From Shewanella metallivivens (GTDB lineage: Bacteria; Pseudomonadota; Gammaproteobacteria; Enterobacterales; Shewanellaceae): a stretch of DNA of 64,000 nt. The DNA is taken from NCBI RefSeq assembly GCF_028750675.1, contig NZ_JAQQPZ010000006.1, positions 95,875-159,874 on the forward strand, given 5' to 3'. Made by a program: the position numbers and the translations under genes. Each line of letters opens with the position of its first letter. Positions within the stretch are counted from its first letter, which is position 1. The notes below the pieces were generated by a model. That model did not search any database. It was not told the DNA's origin and saw only the letters and a list, made by a program, of their open reading frames with translations. Shown here one piece after another: positions 1 through 9,860 of this stretch.

Positions 1-1368
1 AGTGTCGAACTTAGGATCAATACCCGCATCAATTTGCTCACGGTAATCGTTAATAACTCTAACGGCTAAACCAGATAACAACACCAGTGCCACCAAGTTA
101 ACAATCGCCATCAATCCCATCGATACATCCGCTAAATCCCACACTAGGCTAATTTTAGCCATTGAACCAAACATCACCATACCCAAAACCACTAAACGGA
201 AAATTGGTAACGCTTTTTTACTGTTACCAGACAAAAACATCACATTAGTTTCAGCATATGAATAGTTCGCAATAATAGAGGTAAAACAGAACAGCAATAT
301 CGCAAAAGCAATAAATGCTCCGCCCCAATCACCAACGTGACTGGTTAAAGCACTAATGGTTTTCGCAATTCCGTCTGAACCTGCTGCGGCATCACCTGAT
401 AATAAAATAATCGCAGCGGTGGCGGTACAAATCACGATAGTGTCAACAAACACCCCCATCATTTGCACAAAACCTTGCGATGCTGGGTGATTAGGATTGG
501 GTGAGGCACTTGCAGCAACGTTAGCGGCACTCCCCATACCAGCTTCGTTTGAAAACAGACCACGGGCAATACCAGCTTGCATTGCTTGTGCAACACTATA
601 TGCGATACCACCTGCGGCCACTTCTTGCCAGCCAAATGCACTATTTATCACCAACATAAATACATCGGGAAGCTTTTCAATATTCATTGCCACCACCACA
701 AACGCAATGGCGATATAAGCAACAGCCATCACTGGCACAATTAATTCAGAGGCTTTAGCGACTTTCTTCAAGCCACCAGTAATAACGAACGCGCTACAAA
801 TAACAATGCCAATACCAATATATAACGGGTCAAAGCCAAAGACTTGAGTCATAGCACCAGTAATCGTATTGGCTTGAACGGCGTTAAAGACTAAACCAAA
901 AGCTAAAATTAAGAAGAATGAAAACAGAATCCCCATCCAACGTTGGCCTAAGCCTTTTTCCATATAATAAGCAGGACCGCCTCGATACTGCCCATCAGAG
1001 TCTTTCACTTTATAAACCTGGGCTAAAGTCGATTCAATCATCGCTGTTGCCATACCTAGTACGGCAATCGCCCACATCCAGAATACTGCACCGGGGCCTG
1101 CGGTACCAATTGCAACAGCGACACCAGCCATGTTACCTGCACCGACACGGGCAGCCATACTGGTGCAAAACACCTGAAATGATGACAGACCATGTTTACC
1201 AGGGCGACGACTGATGGCTAAGACTTTAATACCATGAACAAAGTGCGTTACCTGAATAAAGCCAAGACGTATGGTAAAAAACAGACCCGCACCAACCAGA
1301 CCGTATACCAATAATTTGCCCCATAGTAGGCTGTTCATGAAGTTAACAATCGTTTCTAACATTGCCAT
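1..1368 (-). CDS. Sodium:alanine/glycine symporter, AlsT/AGCS family (partial, 3' end cut)
   Basis: A polytopic inner-membrane carrier that imports alanine or glycine with Na+. The minus-strand frame is open from the ATG at 1368 to the window edge, giving 456 codons with no stop, so the C-terminus lies outside. Family signatures are clear: a GAGNMAGVA stretch near residue 80-90, GGPAYYMEKGLG, and the motif SNEAGMGSAAN. The start is preceded by GGGGA at about 1382-1386 and a second ATG lies two codons later. It is transcribed divergently from xfp. AlsT family membership is seen directly in the motifs; whether the substrate is alanine or glycine is inference. Confidence 0.9.
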   Translation of the reverse strand, partial: MAMLETIVNFMNSLLWGKLLVYGLVGAGLFFTIRLGFIQVTHFVHGIKVLAISRRPGKHGLSSFQVFCTSMAARVGAGNMAGVAVAIGTAGPGAVFWMWAIAVLGMATAMIESTLAQVYKVKDSDGQYRGGPAYYMEKGLGQRWMGILFSFFLILAFGLVFNAVQANTITGAMTQVFGFDPLYIGIGIVICSAFVITGGLKKVAKASELIVPVMAVAYIAIAFVVVAMNIEKLPDVFMLVINSAFGWQEVAAGGIAYSVAQAMQAGIARGLFSNEAGMGSAANVAASASPNPNHPASQGFVQMMGVFVDTIVICTATAAIILLSGDAAAGSDGIAKTISALTSHVGDWGGAFIAFAILLFCFTSIIANYSYAETNVMFLSGNSKKALPIFRLVVLGMVMFGSMAKISLVWDLADVSMGLMAIVNLVALVLLSGLAVRVINDYREQIDAGIDPKFDT

Positions 1369-1873
1369 ATTGATTTATCTTCCCCGTTATAAGGTTATTT
1401 TTCTGTTTCAGATTTATACCTGAATATTTATATCGACATAAACAGACTAAGCACGTCACTGTGCAAACTGCTTTGCGTAAAACGTGTTGCGCATAAAGTT
1501 AATTAAACATTATAAAAGCTAAAGTATGTTGATTCATAGGTATTGTTTGCCGGAGAGCTTGAATGCTAAAACCATGTTATCTAATAGCGGTTTTGTTAAA
1601 GCAGATAACACGTGAAGGCAACACAATTAAAACAAAACCCACAAGTGAGCACCATCACACTTTACCACTTCTCTAATTAATGCTCTATTTATAAAACACC
1701 AATGAATCGTTATTAAATTTCAAGCTATTAGCACTAAAACCTCAAAAAGTGCGATCAAGGCGTAAAAATAATGCGTAAAAATTAGATAAAGGCCACATTA
1801 TTGTAAGTAAATTACGAATACAGTGTTCTCCAAGAAAGTTAATTAAATATTTTCACTTTTAACCGAGGTCACT
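1369..1873. other. Intergenic region between divergent alsT and xfp
   Basis: About 500 bp of AT-rich DNA separates the two divergent starts. It must hold both promoters. I see no small gene, tRNA or long repeat. A GCGTAAAAAT motif occurs twice in quick succession near 1758-1782, and a HexR-like box lies near the xfp end. Confidence 0.6.
1802..1816. promoter_or_regulatory. Candidate HexR operator upstream of xfp
   Basis: The sequence TGTAAGTAAATTACG matches the HexR consensus as I recall it for gammaproteobacteria (TGTAATTAAATTACA) at 13 of 15 positions and keeps the GTAA/TTAC palindrome. It lies 58 bp before the phosphoketolase start. HexR is a sugar-phosphate-responsive regulator of central carbon genes in Shewanella. 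A weaker copy lies upstream of tal. Confidence 0.5.
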
Positions 1874-4240
1874 ATGGCTAACTCAAATGAGATCACCGCG
1901 CTAAAGAAATACGTAAGAGCAACCAACTTCCTTGCTACTTCACAAATTTATCTAAAGCAAAACGTTCTATACAAACGTCCTTTACAGCACACAGATATCA
2001 AACCACGTCTTCTTGGTCACTGGGGTACCTGCCCTGGTATCAACTTCGTCTATGCCAATGTTAACCGTTTAATTGTTAAACATAAGCGTGAATTTATTTA
2101 TCTTGTTGGCCCTGGTCATGGCTTCCCAGCAGTACAAGCTAACTTATTTGTTGAAGGTTCATTAAGCCACTTCTATCCAGAAACGATTCCTTATACCGAA
2201 ACCGGTATTGAAGACATTTGTAAAAAATTCTCTGCTGCGTATGGATATCCTTCACATGCCAACCCTGAAGCACCAGGACAAATCCTAGAAGGTGGTGAGT
2301 TAGGTTATTCACTTTCGGTTGCTTGGGGCTCAGTACTTGATAATCCAAACCTTATCGCAGCCTGCTTAATTGGCGATGGTGAAGCAGAAACAGGTCCTTT
2401 AGCCGCGTCTTGGTATGCAAACCGTTTAGTCTCTCCAGCTAACAACGGTGCAGTACTGCCAATTGTACATATCAATGGCTATAAGATTTCAGGTCCGACA
2501 CGCATGGGACGGATGAGCCATGAGGAATTAGATCTTGAGTTCCGTGGTTTGGGTTATCATCCAATTATTGTTGATGACCAGCTAGACACTGACATCTTTG
2601 AACAAATGACAGCAGCAATGGACTTATCATATGACATGATTAATGACATTCAGCGCCGTGCACGTTCTGGCGAAGATGTTGTCAAACCTCGTTGGCCTGT
2701 GATTTTAATGCGCACAGCAAAAGGTTGGACTGGTACATCTGAATACGATGGTAAAAAACTCGAAGGTAACTGTGAATCGCACCAAGTTATTGTCAATAAC
2801 TGCGCTAAAGATAAAGGCCACCTTGCCGCACTTGATGCATGGTTAGCCAGCTACAAGTTTGAAGAGTTAGTGCAAACAACTGAAACAGGTGAATTAGTTT
2901 TTGATAAAGACATCATGTCGTTAATGCCACCAAAAGATCTGTGTTGTGGTCGCCAACGTTTAAGCTATGGTGGAGAAGTGGTTCGTGCCCTAGCCAATCC
3001 AGATTTAGCGAAATTAGGGTACGGTGCAGAAACACCACGTGGTCAACGCGGTTATTCAATGTTAAAAATGGGTCAATGGATGCGTGATGCATTCAAATTG
3101 AACCGTGACCAACGAAACTTGCGTATTTTCAGCCCTGATGAAACCTATTCAAACCAGTTACAAGCTGTATTTGAAGAAACAGACCGCGCTTGGCAGTGGC
3201 CAATTGAAAGCTGGGATGAAGACATGTCTCGTGATGGCCGTGTCATTGAGCTATTATCAGAAAACTTACTTTTCGGTATGCTACACGGTTACACCGTAAC
3301 AGGTCGCCACGGCATGTTCCCTACTTATGAGGCATTCTCACAAGTTGTATCTTCAATGGCTGACCAATACTGTAAATATGTGCATGCGAGTCAAGGCATT
3401 CACTTCCGTAAGCCTATTCCTGCATGTAACGTAGTACTGTCATCGCTATTAGAGCGCCAAGATCACAATGGTTATTCTCACCAGAATCCATCGTTCCTTG
3501 GTGCCATGTTAGAAAAGCACCCAGATATTATCTCTGCCTATTTACCAGCGGATGCTAACAGTACCTTGGTTTATACCGAACGCGCATATGCTGACAGAGA
3601 CAAATTAAACATTATTGTTGCGGGTAAAAAGTCATTACCGCAGTGGTTGTCATTAGAAGAAGCCCGTAAACAAGCTAAAGACGGCATCATGGTGTGGGAT
3701 TTTGCCTCTGACGAGAACCCAGATGTTGTACTAGCAGGGTGTGGTGATTATGCAACACAAGAATGTATGGCTTCATTAGTATTAATTCGTGAAATACTAC
3801 CAAGAGTACGCATTCGTTTTGTGAGTGTATCAGAACTTCACAGTAGCGGTTTAGGTAGCCTTAAATTCCAAAGTAAACCTTGGATGATGGACGAAGTCTT
3901 CACTCAAGACAAAGGCGTGGTATTTAACTATCACGGTTATCCAAACACCATTAAAAAATTAGTGTTTGACTATAAAGGCAACCGTCGCTTCCGTATTAAG
4001 GGTTACGAAGAAGAAGGTTCAACCACTACTCCATTCGATATGGGCGTACGTAACGGTACTTCTCGTTACCACCTAGTGATTGATATGGCTTATAAGTTGT
4101 TCCAACAAGGTGTGATTGATGAAACTCAACATGTTGCGATTACAACAGACATGTTACAACGCTTGGTTGATCACAAGAACTACATTAAAGCCAACGGTGT
4201 AGACCCTGAAGAAATTGAAAACTGGGTATGGACTCGTTAA
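1874..4240 (+). CDS. xfp: Xylulose-5-phosphate/fructose-6-phosphate phosphoketolase
   Basis: A ThDP enzyme that cleaves xylulose-5-P (or fructose-6-P) with phosphate to acetyl-phosphate and a triose (or tetrose) phosphate. The 788-residue length is normal for the family. Visible motifs are LGHWGTCPG around His49, VGPGHGFPA around His82, and the ThDP-binding motif GDGEAETGPLAASW at 167-180. The start is set by ATG with GAGG 8 bp upstream. It is a single gene with its own terminator and a HexR-like box upstream. Lying near tal and pgi, it would give a route from pentose phosphates to acetyl-P. Substrate preference cannot be read from the sequence. Confidence 0.95.
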   Translation: MANSNEITALKKYVRATNFLATSQIYLKQNVLYKRPLQHTDIKPRLLGHWGTCPGINFVYANVNRLIVKHKREFIYLVGPGHGFPAVQANLFVEGSLSHFYPETIPYTETGIEDICKKFSAAYGYPSHANPEAPGQILEGGELGYSLSVAWGSVLDNPNLIAACLIGDGEAETGPLAASWYANRLVSPANNGAVLPIVHINGYKISGPTRMGRMSHEELDLEFRGLGYHPIIVDDQLDTDIFEQMTAAMDLSYDMINDIQRRARSGEDVVKPRWPVILMRTAKGWTGTSEYDGKKLEGNCESHQVIVNNCAKDKGHLAALDAWLASYKFEELVQTTETGELVFDKDIMSLMPPKDLCCGRQRLSYGGEVVRALANPDLAKLGYGAETPRGQRGYSMLKMGQWMRDAFKLNRDQRNLRIFSPDETYSNQLQAVFEETDRAWQWPIESWDEDMSRDGRVIELLSENLLFGMLHGYTVTGRHGMFPTYEAFSQVVSSMADQYCKYVHASQGIHFRKPIPACNVVLSSLLERQDHNGYSHQNPSFLGAMLEKHPDIISAYLPADANSTLVYTERAYADRDKLNIIVAGKKSLPQWLSLEEARKQAKDGIMVWDFASDENPDVVLAGCGDYATQECMASLVLIREILPRVRIRFVSVSELHSSGLGSLKFQSKPWMMDEVFTQDKGVVFNYHGYPNTIKKLVFDYKGNRRFRIKGYEEEGSTTTPFDMGVRNGTSRYHLVIDMAYKLFQQGVIDETQHVAITTDMLQRLVDHKNYIKANGVDPEEIENWVWTR

Positions 4241-4637
4241 TTCAGTCAGTTAGCTAACAAAAATACGCCGTAAAGGCGTATTTTTGTATCTACAGCGTCA
4301 GAAAAACGACATTTTTGAAGTGTATTAGATTAACTTGTTAAAAAATAAAGGTTATATTTACTATTGTTCGCCAATCATTCACACGCCAAAACAAACCACG
4401 CTAACCATTGTTTTAAAAAGATATTTTGTTAAAAAGTCAATTTTATAACAGTGCCTTTATATTGACCATTACAAAAAATTAATCCTTTTTACTATAGAAA
4501 AACATCTAATTACAGACCATAATTGCGCCGCTGGCTAAAATACAAAGAATCACCACACTAAGTGTCAGCAATGCATGACCCTAACAACTCCGTTACATGC
4601 ATGTATGGTGGAGTAAAATAACAATGGACTAAAAATT
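4241..4637. other. Intergenic region xfp-ompA
   Basis: About 400 bp of AT-rich sequence holding the xfp terminator at its start and the promoter and 5' UTR of the OmpA gene at its end. The long untranslated stretch fits an abundant outer-membrane protein mRNA. I see no other gene in it. Confidence 0.5.
4259..4287 (+). terminator. Rho-independent terminator of xfp
   Basis: An 11-bp perfect stem (AAAAATACGCC with GGCGTATTTTT) around a 5-nt loop, ending in a T run 18 bp after the xfp stop. Confidence 0.85.
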
Positions 4638-5750
4638 ATGATGAAGAACACATTAAAAGTAGTATTACTCACCTCAATGTTGCCTTTTGCAGCTTCTGCC
4701 GCTGAAGAAATGACTCCTTGGTATATTGGTGGTGGTTTAGGCATTAACGATTACGAACAGAATTGCGACAACGCATTGACATGTGGTGACGATGACCCAT
4801 ATGCATGGGATGTGTTTGGTGGCTATTTATTTAACGAAAACATCGGTATCGAAGTTGGTTACCGTGATCTAGGCAACGCAGAATGGACTGGTACTAACGG
4901 CAACATGTATGACGTTGGTGCTACCGGTGTTAGCGTTGGTGTTGTTGGTTTTTATCCATTAGCTGACAAGTGGAGCCTTTCTTCTGAAGTAGGTACTTAC
5001 AGCTATCTTCTAGAAAACGACAAAAAAATTAACGGCGCAAACTTGAGTGATTCAGGTGTTGGTTTATTTGTTGGTGCAGGTGTTGGTTATAACTTTACTG
5101 ACAACCTAAAATTACAAGCAAAGTACCGTCGCTATGAAAACATGGATGCTGACGTATTAGATAACCTTAAAATGGAAAGCAACTACTGGGGTTTAGCACT
5201 TAGCTACCGTTTTGGTACTGCGAGCCCAGCACCTGTTGCTGCTGCACCAGTTGTTGCCGCTGTTGTTGCCGCACCTGGCGATGATGACAAAGATGGCATA
5301 ACAAACAACATCGACAAATGTGCAGACACTCCAATGACTCACAAAGTAGATGCTACTGGTTGTACTGTTTATGAAAACGTAACATCTAAGTATGACCTAG
5401 GTGGTATTTTATTTGCTAATGATTCAGCTGAAATCCGTGCAGGTTCATTTGCTGATTTAGAAAAACTAGCAGACCACTTAAACAAATACCCACAACACAC
5501 TGTATCTATCGAAGGCCATGCGTCTAACGTAGGTAAAGCAGAATACAACATGAAGCTTTCTGAGCGTCGTGCTGTTGCAGTAGCAAATGCATTAAACACT
5601 AAATATGGCATCAGCTCTAGCCGTATCAGCTCTGTAGGCTATGGCGTAACTAAGCCTGTTATGCAAGGTAGTTCAGCTGAAGCAAACCGTGTAAACCGTC
5701 GCATTGAAGCGATTGTGACTGGCACAGAAAAACGTCCAGTAATGCGTTAA
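4638..5750 (+). CDS. ompA: OmpA-family outer-membrane porin
   Basis: An outer-membrane structural protein of 370 residues. It starts with a signal peptide (KVVLLTSMLPFAASA, cut near residue 21-22), followed by an eight-stranded OmpA beta-barrel to about 195. A Pro/Ala linker with an acidic DDDKDGITNNIDKCADTP segment (TSP3-like, possible Ca2+ site, with Cys pair) follows, then the OmpA C-terminal peptidoglycan domain from about 255. The LSERRAVAVANAL helix is kept. The usual GHTD is GHASN here, so the Asp that binds diaminopimelate in E. coli OmpA is Ser. The start ATGATG has only a weak GGA upstream. It is monocistronic with its own terminator. Confidence 0.88.
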   Translation: MMKNTLKVVLLTSMLPFAASAAEEMTPWYIGGGLGINDYEQNCDNALTCGDDDPYAWDVFGGYLFNENIGIEVGYRDLGNAEWTGTNGNMYDVGATGVSVGVVGFYPLADKWSLSSEVGTYSYLLENDKKINGANLSDSGVGLFVGAGVGYNFTDNLKLQAKYRRYENMDADVLDNLKMESNYWGLALSYRFGTASPAPVAAAPVVAAVVAAPGDDDKDGITNNIDKCADTPMTHKVDATGCTVYENVTSKYDLGGILFANDSAEIRAGSFADLEKLADHLNKYPQHTVSIEGHASNVGKAEYNMKLSERRAVAVANALNTKYGISSSRISSVGYGVTKPVMQGSSAEANRVNRRIEAIVTGTEKRPVMR

Positions 5751-5773
5751 TAGTCAAAATAATACGCTAGACT

Positions 5774-5804
5774 TAAAAGTCGCTGCTTGCAGCGGCTTTT
5801 TTAT
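5774..5804 (+). terminator. Terminator of ompA
   Basis: A 12-bp stem (AAAAGTCGCTGC with GCAGCGGCTTTT, one wobble pair), 2-nt loop and T run, 24 bp after the stop. Confidence 0.85.
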
Positions 5805-5950
5805 TTTCAGAACAACCTAAAAACCAATACAACAGTGATTATCACTGACGTTGCGCTTTCTGAATTATCAATCAAGTTCAGCTTGGTTAACCAATTCTGT
5901 CTGTTTAGCAACAATATCAATTAAATTTGAGCGAAAATAATGGGCTTTTT

Positions 5951-5965
5951 CGTAATTTTTTTACA
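5951..5965. promoter_or_regulatory. Candidate HexR operator upstream of tal-pgi
   Basis: CGTAATTTTTTTACA keeps the GTAAT...TTACA arms of the HexR palindrome (11 of 15 positions) 82 bp before tal. It is weaker than the xfp site. Its presence before a pentose-phosphate/glycolysis operon makes it plausible. Confidence 0.38.
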
Positions 5966-6046
5966 AATTAAGTTGGAATAATCCCTAAAATCGCTTCTAA
6001 TAAAGGTATAGATCTATATTAATTGCTTATCGAGAGGAAAATTTCC

Positions 6047-7000
6047 ATGGCCAACACACTCGCGCAACTCAAGTCATTCACTACCATCGTTGCTGATACT
6101 GGCGACATAGAGGCAATTAAGCGTTACCAGCCTGAAGATGCCACGACCAATCCATCGTTGATTTTAAAAGCATCTCAGATTCCAGAATACGCACCACTTA
6201 TTGATGACGCGATTGCTTGGGCTAAAACACAAAGCAGCAGCATTGAGCAACAAATCGAAGATGCTGGCGACAAACTGGCTGTGAACATCGGTGTTGAAAT
6301 TTTAAAATTAGTACCTGGACGTATCTCTACAGAAGTTGATGCACGCTTATCATTCGACAAACAACGCTCAATTGATAAAGCACATAAACTCATTAAACTT
6401 TACCAAGAAGCGGGTATTGATAAGTCACGCATTCTTATTAAGTTGGCTTCGACTTGGGAAGGTATTTGCGCTGCAAAAGAGCTAGAACAAGAAGGCATCA
6501 ACTGTAACTTAACCTTACTCTTTAGTTTTGCTCAAGCAAGAGCGTGTGCTGAAGCTGGCGTATACCTTATTTCGCCTTTTGTTGGCCGCATTTTAGATTG
6601 GTATAAAAAAGACACAGGTCAAGATTATACCGCTGAAACGGATCCTGGTGTGGTTTCAGTGACCGAAATTTATAACTACTACAAGCAGCATGGCTATGAC
6701 ACTGTTGTCATGGGTGCGAGCTTCAGAAACATCGGTGAGATTATCGAATTAGCCGGTTGCGACCGTTTAACCATTGGCCCTGCACTACTTGAAGAATTAG
6801 CTAACACAGATGTGACAATTAGCCGTAAATTAGTGGCAGCTACCTCAACTGTTGCTGCGCCAACTGCGCTCACTGAAGAACAATTCCGTTGGGATTTTAA
6901 TGAAGATCCAATGGCTGTTGACAAGTTAGCAGAAGGTATTCGTAACTTTGCCATCGATCAGGGCAAACTCGAAGTTATGTTAAAAGCAAAATTAAGCTAA
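6047..7000 (+). CDS. tal: Transaldolase B-type
   Basis: Transfers a dihydroxyacetone unit between sedoheptulose-7-P and glyceraldehyde-3-P in the non-oxidative pentose phosphate pathway (cytoplasm). From the ATG at 6047 it is 317 residues, the length of E. coli TalB. The Schiff-base lysine is K132 in [10 protein letters not shown]. The start is chosen because GAGAGGA lies 8 bp upstream and the protein then aligns with TalB; the upstream in-frame TTG at 6023 would add eight unmatched residues and lacks an SD. The stop is 19 bp before pgi, so tal-pgi form an operon. Confidence 0.95.
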   Translation: MANTLAQLKSFTTIVADTGDIEAIKRYQPEDATTNPSLILKASQIPEYAPLIDDAIAWAKTQSSSIEQQIEDAGDKLAVNIGVEILKLVPGRISTEVDARLSFDKQRSIDKAHKLIKLYQEAGIDKSRILIKLASTWEGICAAKELEQEGINCNLTLLFSFAQARACAEAGVYLISPFVGRILDWYKKDTGQDYTAETDPGVVSVTEIYNYYKQHGYDTVVMGASFRNIGEIIELAGCDRLTIGPALLEELANTDVTISRKLVAATSTVAAPTALTEEQFRWDFNEDPMAVDKLAEGIRNFAIDQGKLEVMLKAKLS

Positions 7001-7019
7001 ACAGTAGGAGACTTTACTC

Positions 7020-8657
7020 GTGACCACACTCACTCAAAGTACTACGTGGAAGGCACTGCAAGCTCACACAAGTCAATTGCCTCATATGCGCGAACTGTTT
7101 GCTCAAAACCCACAACGTTTTGATCAAATGAGTGTTAAGGCGTGTGGGCTGTTTTTAGATTATTCTAAAAATCGCATCAACAATGACACGCTTGAGCTGC
7201 TTTTTGCACTGGCAAAAGAAGCCAACTTAACAGATAAAATCGCAGCAATGTTTAATGGCGATGTGATCAACAACACTGAACACCGTGCTGTGCTTCACAC
7301 CGCTCTTCGCAGTAAAGCGGAACAAGAAATCATTGCTGAAGGCACAAACATCGTTCCTGAAGTACAACAAACACTGGCTAAAATGGCTGGGTTTGTAGAG
7401 TCTGTTCAATCAGGGCAATGGAAAGGCTACACAGGTAAAGCCATCACTGATGTTGTTAGCATTGGTATTGGCGGCTCATTCCTAGGACCTAAGATAGTCT
7501 CTCAAGCGTTAAGACCTTATTGGCATGCAGGGCTTAATTGCCACTTTGTCGCCAACGTTGACGCGACATCGATTTGTGAAAAGCTTAAAGGCCTTAATGC
7601 AGAAACAACCTTATTTGTCATGTCATCAAAGTCATTTGGCACTCAAGAAACACTGACAAATACCTTAAGTGCTAAGGACTGGTTCTTAGCACAAGGCGCG
7701 ACACAGCAAGATATTGCAAAGCATTTTGTCGCTGTGACATCCAATGTTGCTAAAGCAACTGAGTTTGGAATGGATGCTAACAACATTTTCCCAATGTGGG
7801 ACTGGGTTGGTGGACGATATTCTTTATGGTCGGCGATTGGTTTACCTATCGCGCTATTAGTCGGTATGGATAACTTTAAAGCCTTACTTGACGGTGCCCA
7901 CCAAATGGATGAGCATTTTGCCAATACGCCTTTACCACAAAATATGCCAGTGATTATGGCTATGCTGTCTGTGTTATATGGTAATTTCCATGGTTCACAG
8001 TCGCATGTCATTTTAACCTATGATCATTATTTACGTGGGTTACCAGCCTACTTCCAGCAGCTTGACATGGAAAGTAATGGCAAATCAGTCACCTTAAATG
8101 GCACTGATGTAGATTACAGTACTGGCCCAGTGATTTGGGGCGGCGAAGGCACCAATGGTCAACACGCTTATCACCAATTACTGCATCAAGGCACAGCCTT
8201 AATCCCTGCTGACTTTATCATGCCACTTCAAAGCCACAATCCTTTGGGTGAGCATCATGATCAATTAGCTTCAAATTGCTTTGGACAAACTCAAGCATTG
8301 ATGCAAGGTCGTACGTTTGAAGAAGCATTAGCAGAGCTCAGTAACAGCAAACTTGATGAGCAACAAAAAGCGCTGATCGCCAAACACAAGGTGATGTCAG
8401 GTAATAAACCAAGCAATACCTTATTAATGGATAAACTAACCCCTACTACATTAGGTGCATTAATTGCGCTATATGAACACCGCACATTTGTGCAAGGTGC
8501 GATATGGCAAATTAACTCATTTGATCAATGGGGTGTCGAACTGGGTAAACAGTTAGGTAATGATGTACTAGAACGCATTGGTGCGGACAAAGATGCAACA
8601 GAACTTGACAGCTCAAGCAATGCTTTGGTCAATTTATATCGCCAAGGTAAGCTATAA
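7020..8657 (+). CDS. pgi: Glucose-6-phosphate isomerase
   Basis: Interconverts glucose-6-P and fructose-6-P. At 545 residues it is close to E. coli Pgi (549). Family stretches include [27 protein letters not shown], the signature [19 protein letters not shown] and [18 protein letters not shown] with catalytic Glu and His. The start is GTG at 7020, with AGGAG 9 bp upstream. Second gene of the tal operon and followed by a strong terminator. With xfp and tal it can feed a fructose-6-P/xylulose-5-P shunt to acetyl-P. Confidence 0.96.
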   Translation: MTTLTQSTTWKALQAHTSQLPHMRELFAQNPQRFDQMSVKACGLFLDYSKNRINNDTLELLFALAKEANLTDKIAAMFNGDVINNTEHRAVLHTALRSKAEQEIIAEGTNIVPEVQQTLAKMAGFVESVQSGQWKGYTGKAITDVVSIGIGGSFLGPKIVSQALRPYWHAGLNCHFVANVDATSICEKLKGLNAETTLFVMSSKSFGTQETLTNTLSAKDWFLAQGATQQDIAKHFVAVTSNVAKATEFGMDANNIFPMWDWVGGRYSLWSAIGLPIALLVGMDNFKALLDGAHQMDEHFANTPLPQNMPVIMAMLSVLYGNFHGSQSHVILTYDHYLRGLPAYFQQLDMESNGKSVTLNGTDVDYSTGPVIWGGEGTNGQHAYHQLLHQGTALIPADFIMPLQSHNPLGEHHDQLASNCFGQTQALMQGRTFEEALAELSNSKLDEQQKALIAKHKVMSGNKPSNTLLMDKLTPTTLGALIALYEHRTFVQGAIWQINSFDQWGVELGKQLGNDVLERIGADKDATELDSSSNALVNLYRQGKL

Positions 8658-8694
8658 AAGCCAGCTAGAGTGAACCGATAAGACGCGGTTACTT

Positions 8695-8737
8695 AAAAAT
8701 GCCGTTCAACTTGTTTGAACGGCATTTTTGTTTTTTT
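8695..8737 (+). terminator. Terminator of tal-pgi
   Basis: A 15-bp perfect stem built on AATGCCGTTCAA with a 5-nt loop and a long T tract. Confidence 0.9.
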
Positions 8738-8858
8738 AGTTCCTTCAATTCACTAAATCGTGATTTTTTAGTAACGTAAATGCAACACAAGTGTTGCACC
8801 CTATAGTTGAAATATGATACTTATTTGTTGAGACATCATAATAACAAGGGAGGTTACC

Positions 8859-9044
8859 ATGGATCGATTAGACTATGGTGGTGCGCTAGACGAAGTTGTT
8901 GAAAGACCAAGCCGCTCAAAAAGCTCGTCCAAAAAACGCAAATGGCGTGAGATTGAAGCCATTAAAGATAAACAGCGTTTGCTCAAGGAATTACAAGATA
9001 TCGATAATTCATTCGATTTTGATGTTAATACGTTAGTTCTCTAA
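8859..9044 (+). CDS. DUF3545-family small protein
   Basis: A 61-residue cytoplasmic protein, rich in Lys/Arg/Ser in its first half (SRSKSSSKKRKWREIEAIKD) and acidic at the C-terminus (DIDNSFDFDVNTLVL). It matches my memory of the DUF3545 family of Shewanella and Vibrio relatives, whose function is unknown. The coding case is good: a strong SD (AAGGGAGGT) 5 bp before the ATG and a terminator after the stop. No domain allows a functional call. Confidence 0.75.
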   Translation: MDRLDYGGALDEVVERPSRSKSSSKKRKWREIEAIKDKQRLLKELQDIDNSFDFDVNTLVL

Positions 9045-9082
9045 TCATACTGCTCAATCTTTGATTGTAGCTAACATCACAT

Positions 9083-9109
9083 AAAAAGAGCGCATTTAGC
9101 GCTCTTTTT
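9083..9109. terminator. Bidirectional terminator between the DUF3545 and hemerythrin genes
   Basis: A perfect 11-bp stem (AAAAAGAGCGC with GCGCTCTTTTT) with loop ATTTA. It has A and T runs on both flanks, so it can serve the two convergent genes. Confidence 0.85.
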
Positions 9110-9131
9110 GTTATAAACAAATAAGTATCAT

Positions 9132-9677
9132 TTATATGGTATTTTCAGCTTTCTCGATGTAAGCCCGTAATTCTTCAAACATCGATTTATCATTGTCGTT
9201 GAACAAAGGGTCATCGACTAATCGTTGTTGGCATAATACCGCTACTCTATCCCAATCCTTATCGTCGAAGGTTTGCACAAACTTGGGGAAAATCTCACGC
9301 TCTTCATATTCCATATGAAGCTGCTGTAGCTGAATATAATCGCGCAAATCGCTAATTAGCTTTTCACGAGAAATCACCACATCAGACAAAATCATATTCA
9401 AACTATAAATAAGTGAGCCAGAGGCTTCCGCCAAACGATGATGCTCGTTATACAGCTGACCACAGTTAGCTAAACCCGCTTTATTGCTATAGTAATCAAA
9501 AATAATATCTTCAAGTGGATGGTGGCTATGTTCGGCATAACCTTGCATGTACTCAACAATGTCTCTAACAAGATTAAAATTCACCCCGTTTCCATCAGCC
9601 AATCGAGTCAACTTATTTGAAAGAATATTCAACAAAATGGCAATATGTTTATGATCGCGCATTAAACGTTGCAACAT
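9132..9677 (-). CDS. Hemerythrin HHE domain protein
   Basis: A 181-residue cytoplasmic four-helix protein expected to bind a di-iron centre. The His/Glu pattern is visible: RDHKHI near the N-terminus, HSHHPLED around 51-58, NEHHRLAEASG around 81-91 and HMEYEEREIFP around 121-131. Such proteins are linked to O2 or NO sensing, storage, or iron-sulfur repair; which applies here is not shown. The start ATG has GGGAGAA 4-5 bp upstream. It is monocistronic and convergent with the DUF3545 gene. Confidence 0.8.
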   Translation of the reverse strand: MLQRLMRDHKHIAILLNILSNKLTRLADGNGVNFNLVRDIVEYMQGYAEHSHHPLEDIIFDYYSNKAGLANCGQLYNEHHRLAEASGSLIYSLNMILSDVVISREKLISDLRDYIQLQQLHMEYEEREIFPKFVQTFDDKDWDRVAVLCQQRLVDDPLFNDNDKSMFEELRAYIEKAENTI

Positions 9678-9802
9678 AACTTTCTCCCGTCATCTAGTTA
9701 CAAGACACTCTATGTATAAATAATAGTCAAATTTAGCACTTTTACTAATCTACACTGAGATACACATAATGAGGTATGACGAAGATCATAATATTTGAAT
9801 AT

Positions 9803-9843
9803 AAAAAAACACCTAACCACAACCCTGTTGCGTGTTAGGTGTT
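9803..9843 (-). terminator. Terminator of the thr operon
   Basis: On the minus strand, AACACCTAAC and its complement pair around a 16-nt loop and are followed by seven T. It lies 18 bp after the thrC stop. Confidence 0.85.
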
Positions 9844-9860
9844 AGAAAAGAGCTAAGACA

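Noticed and set aside
918-1214. 98-codon plus-strand open frame inside the AlsT gene
   Set aside because: It lies opposite the strongly conserved symporter and has no protein-like features.
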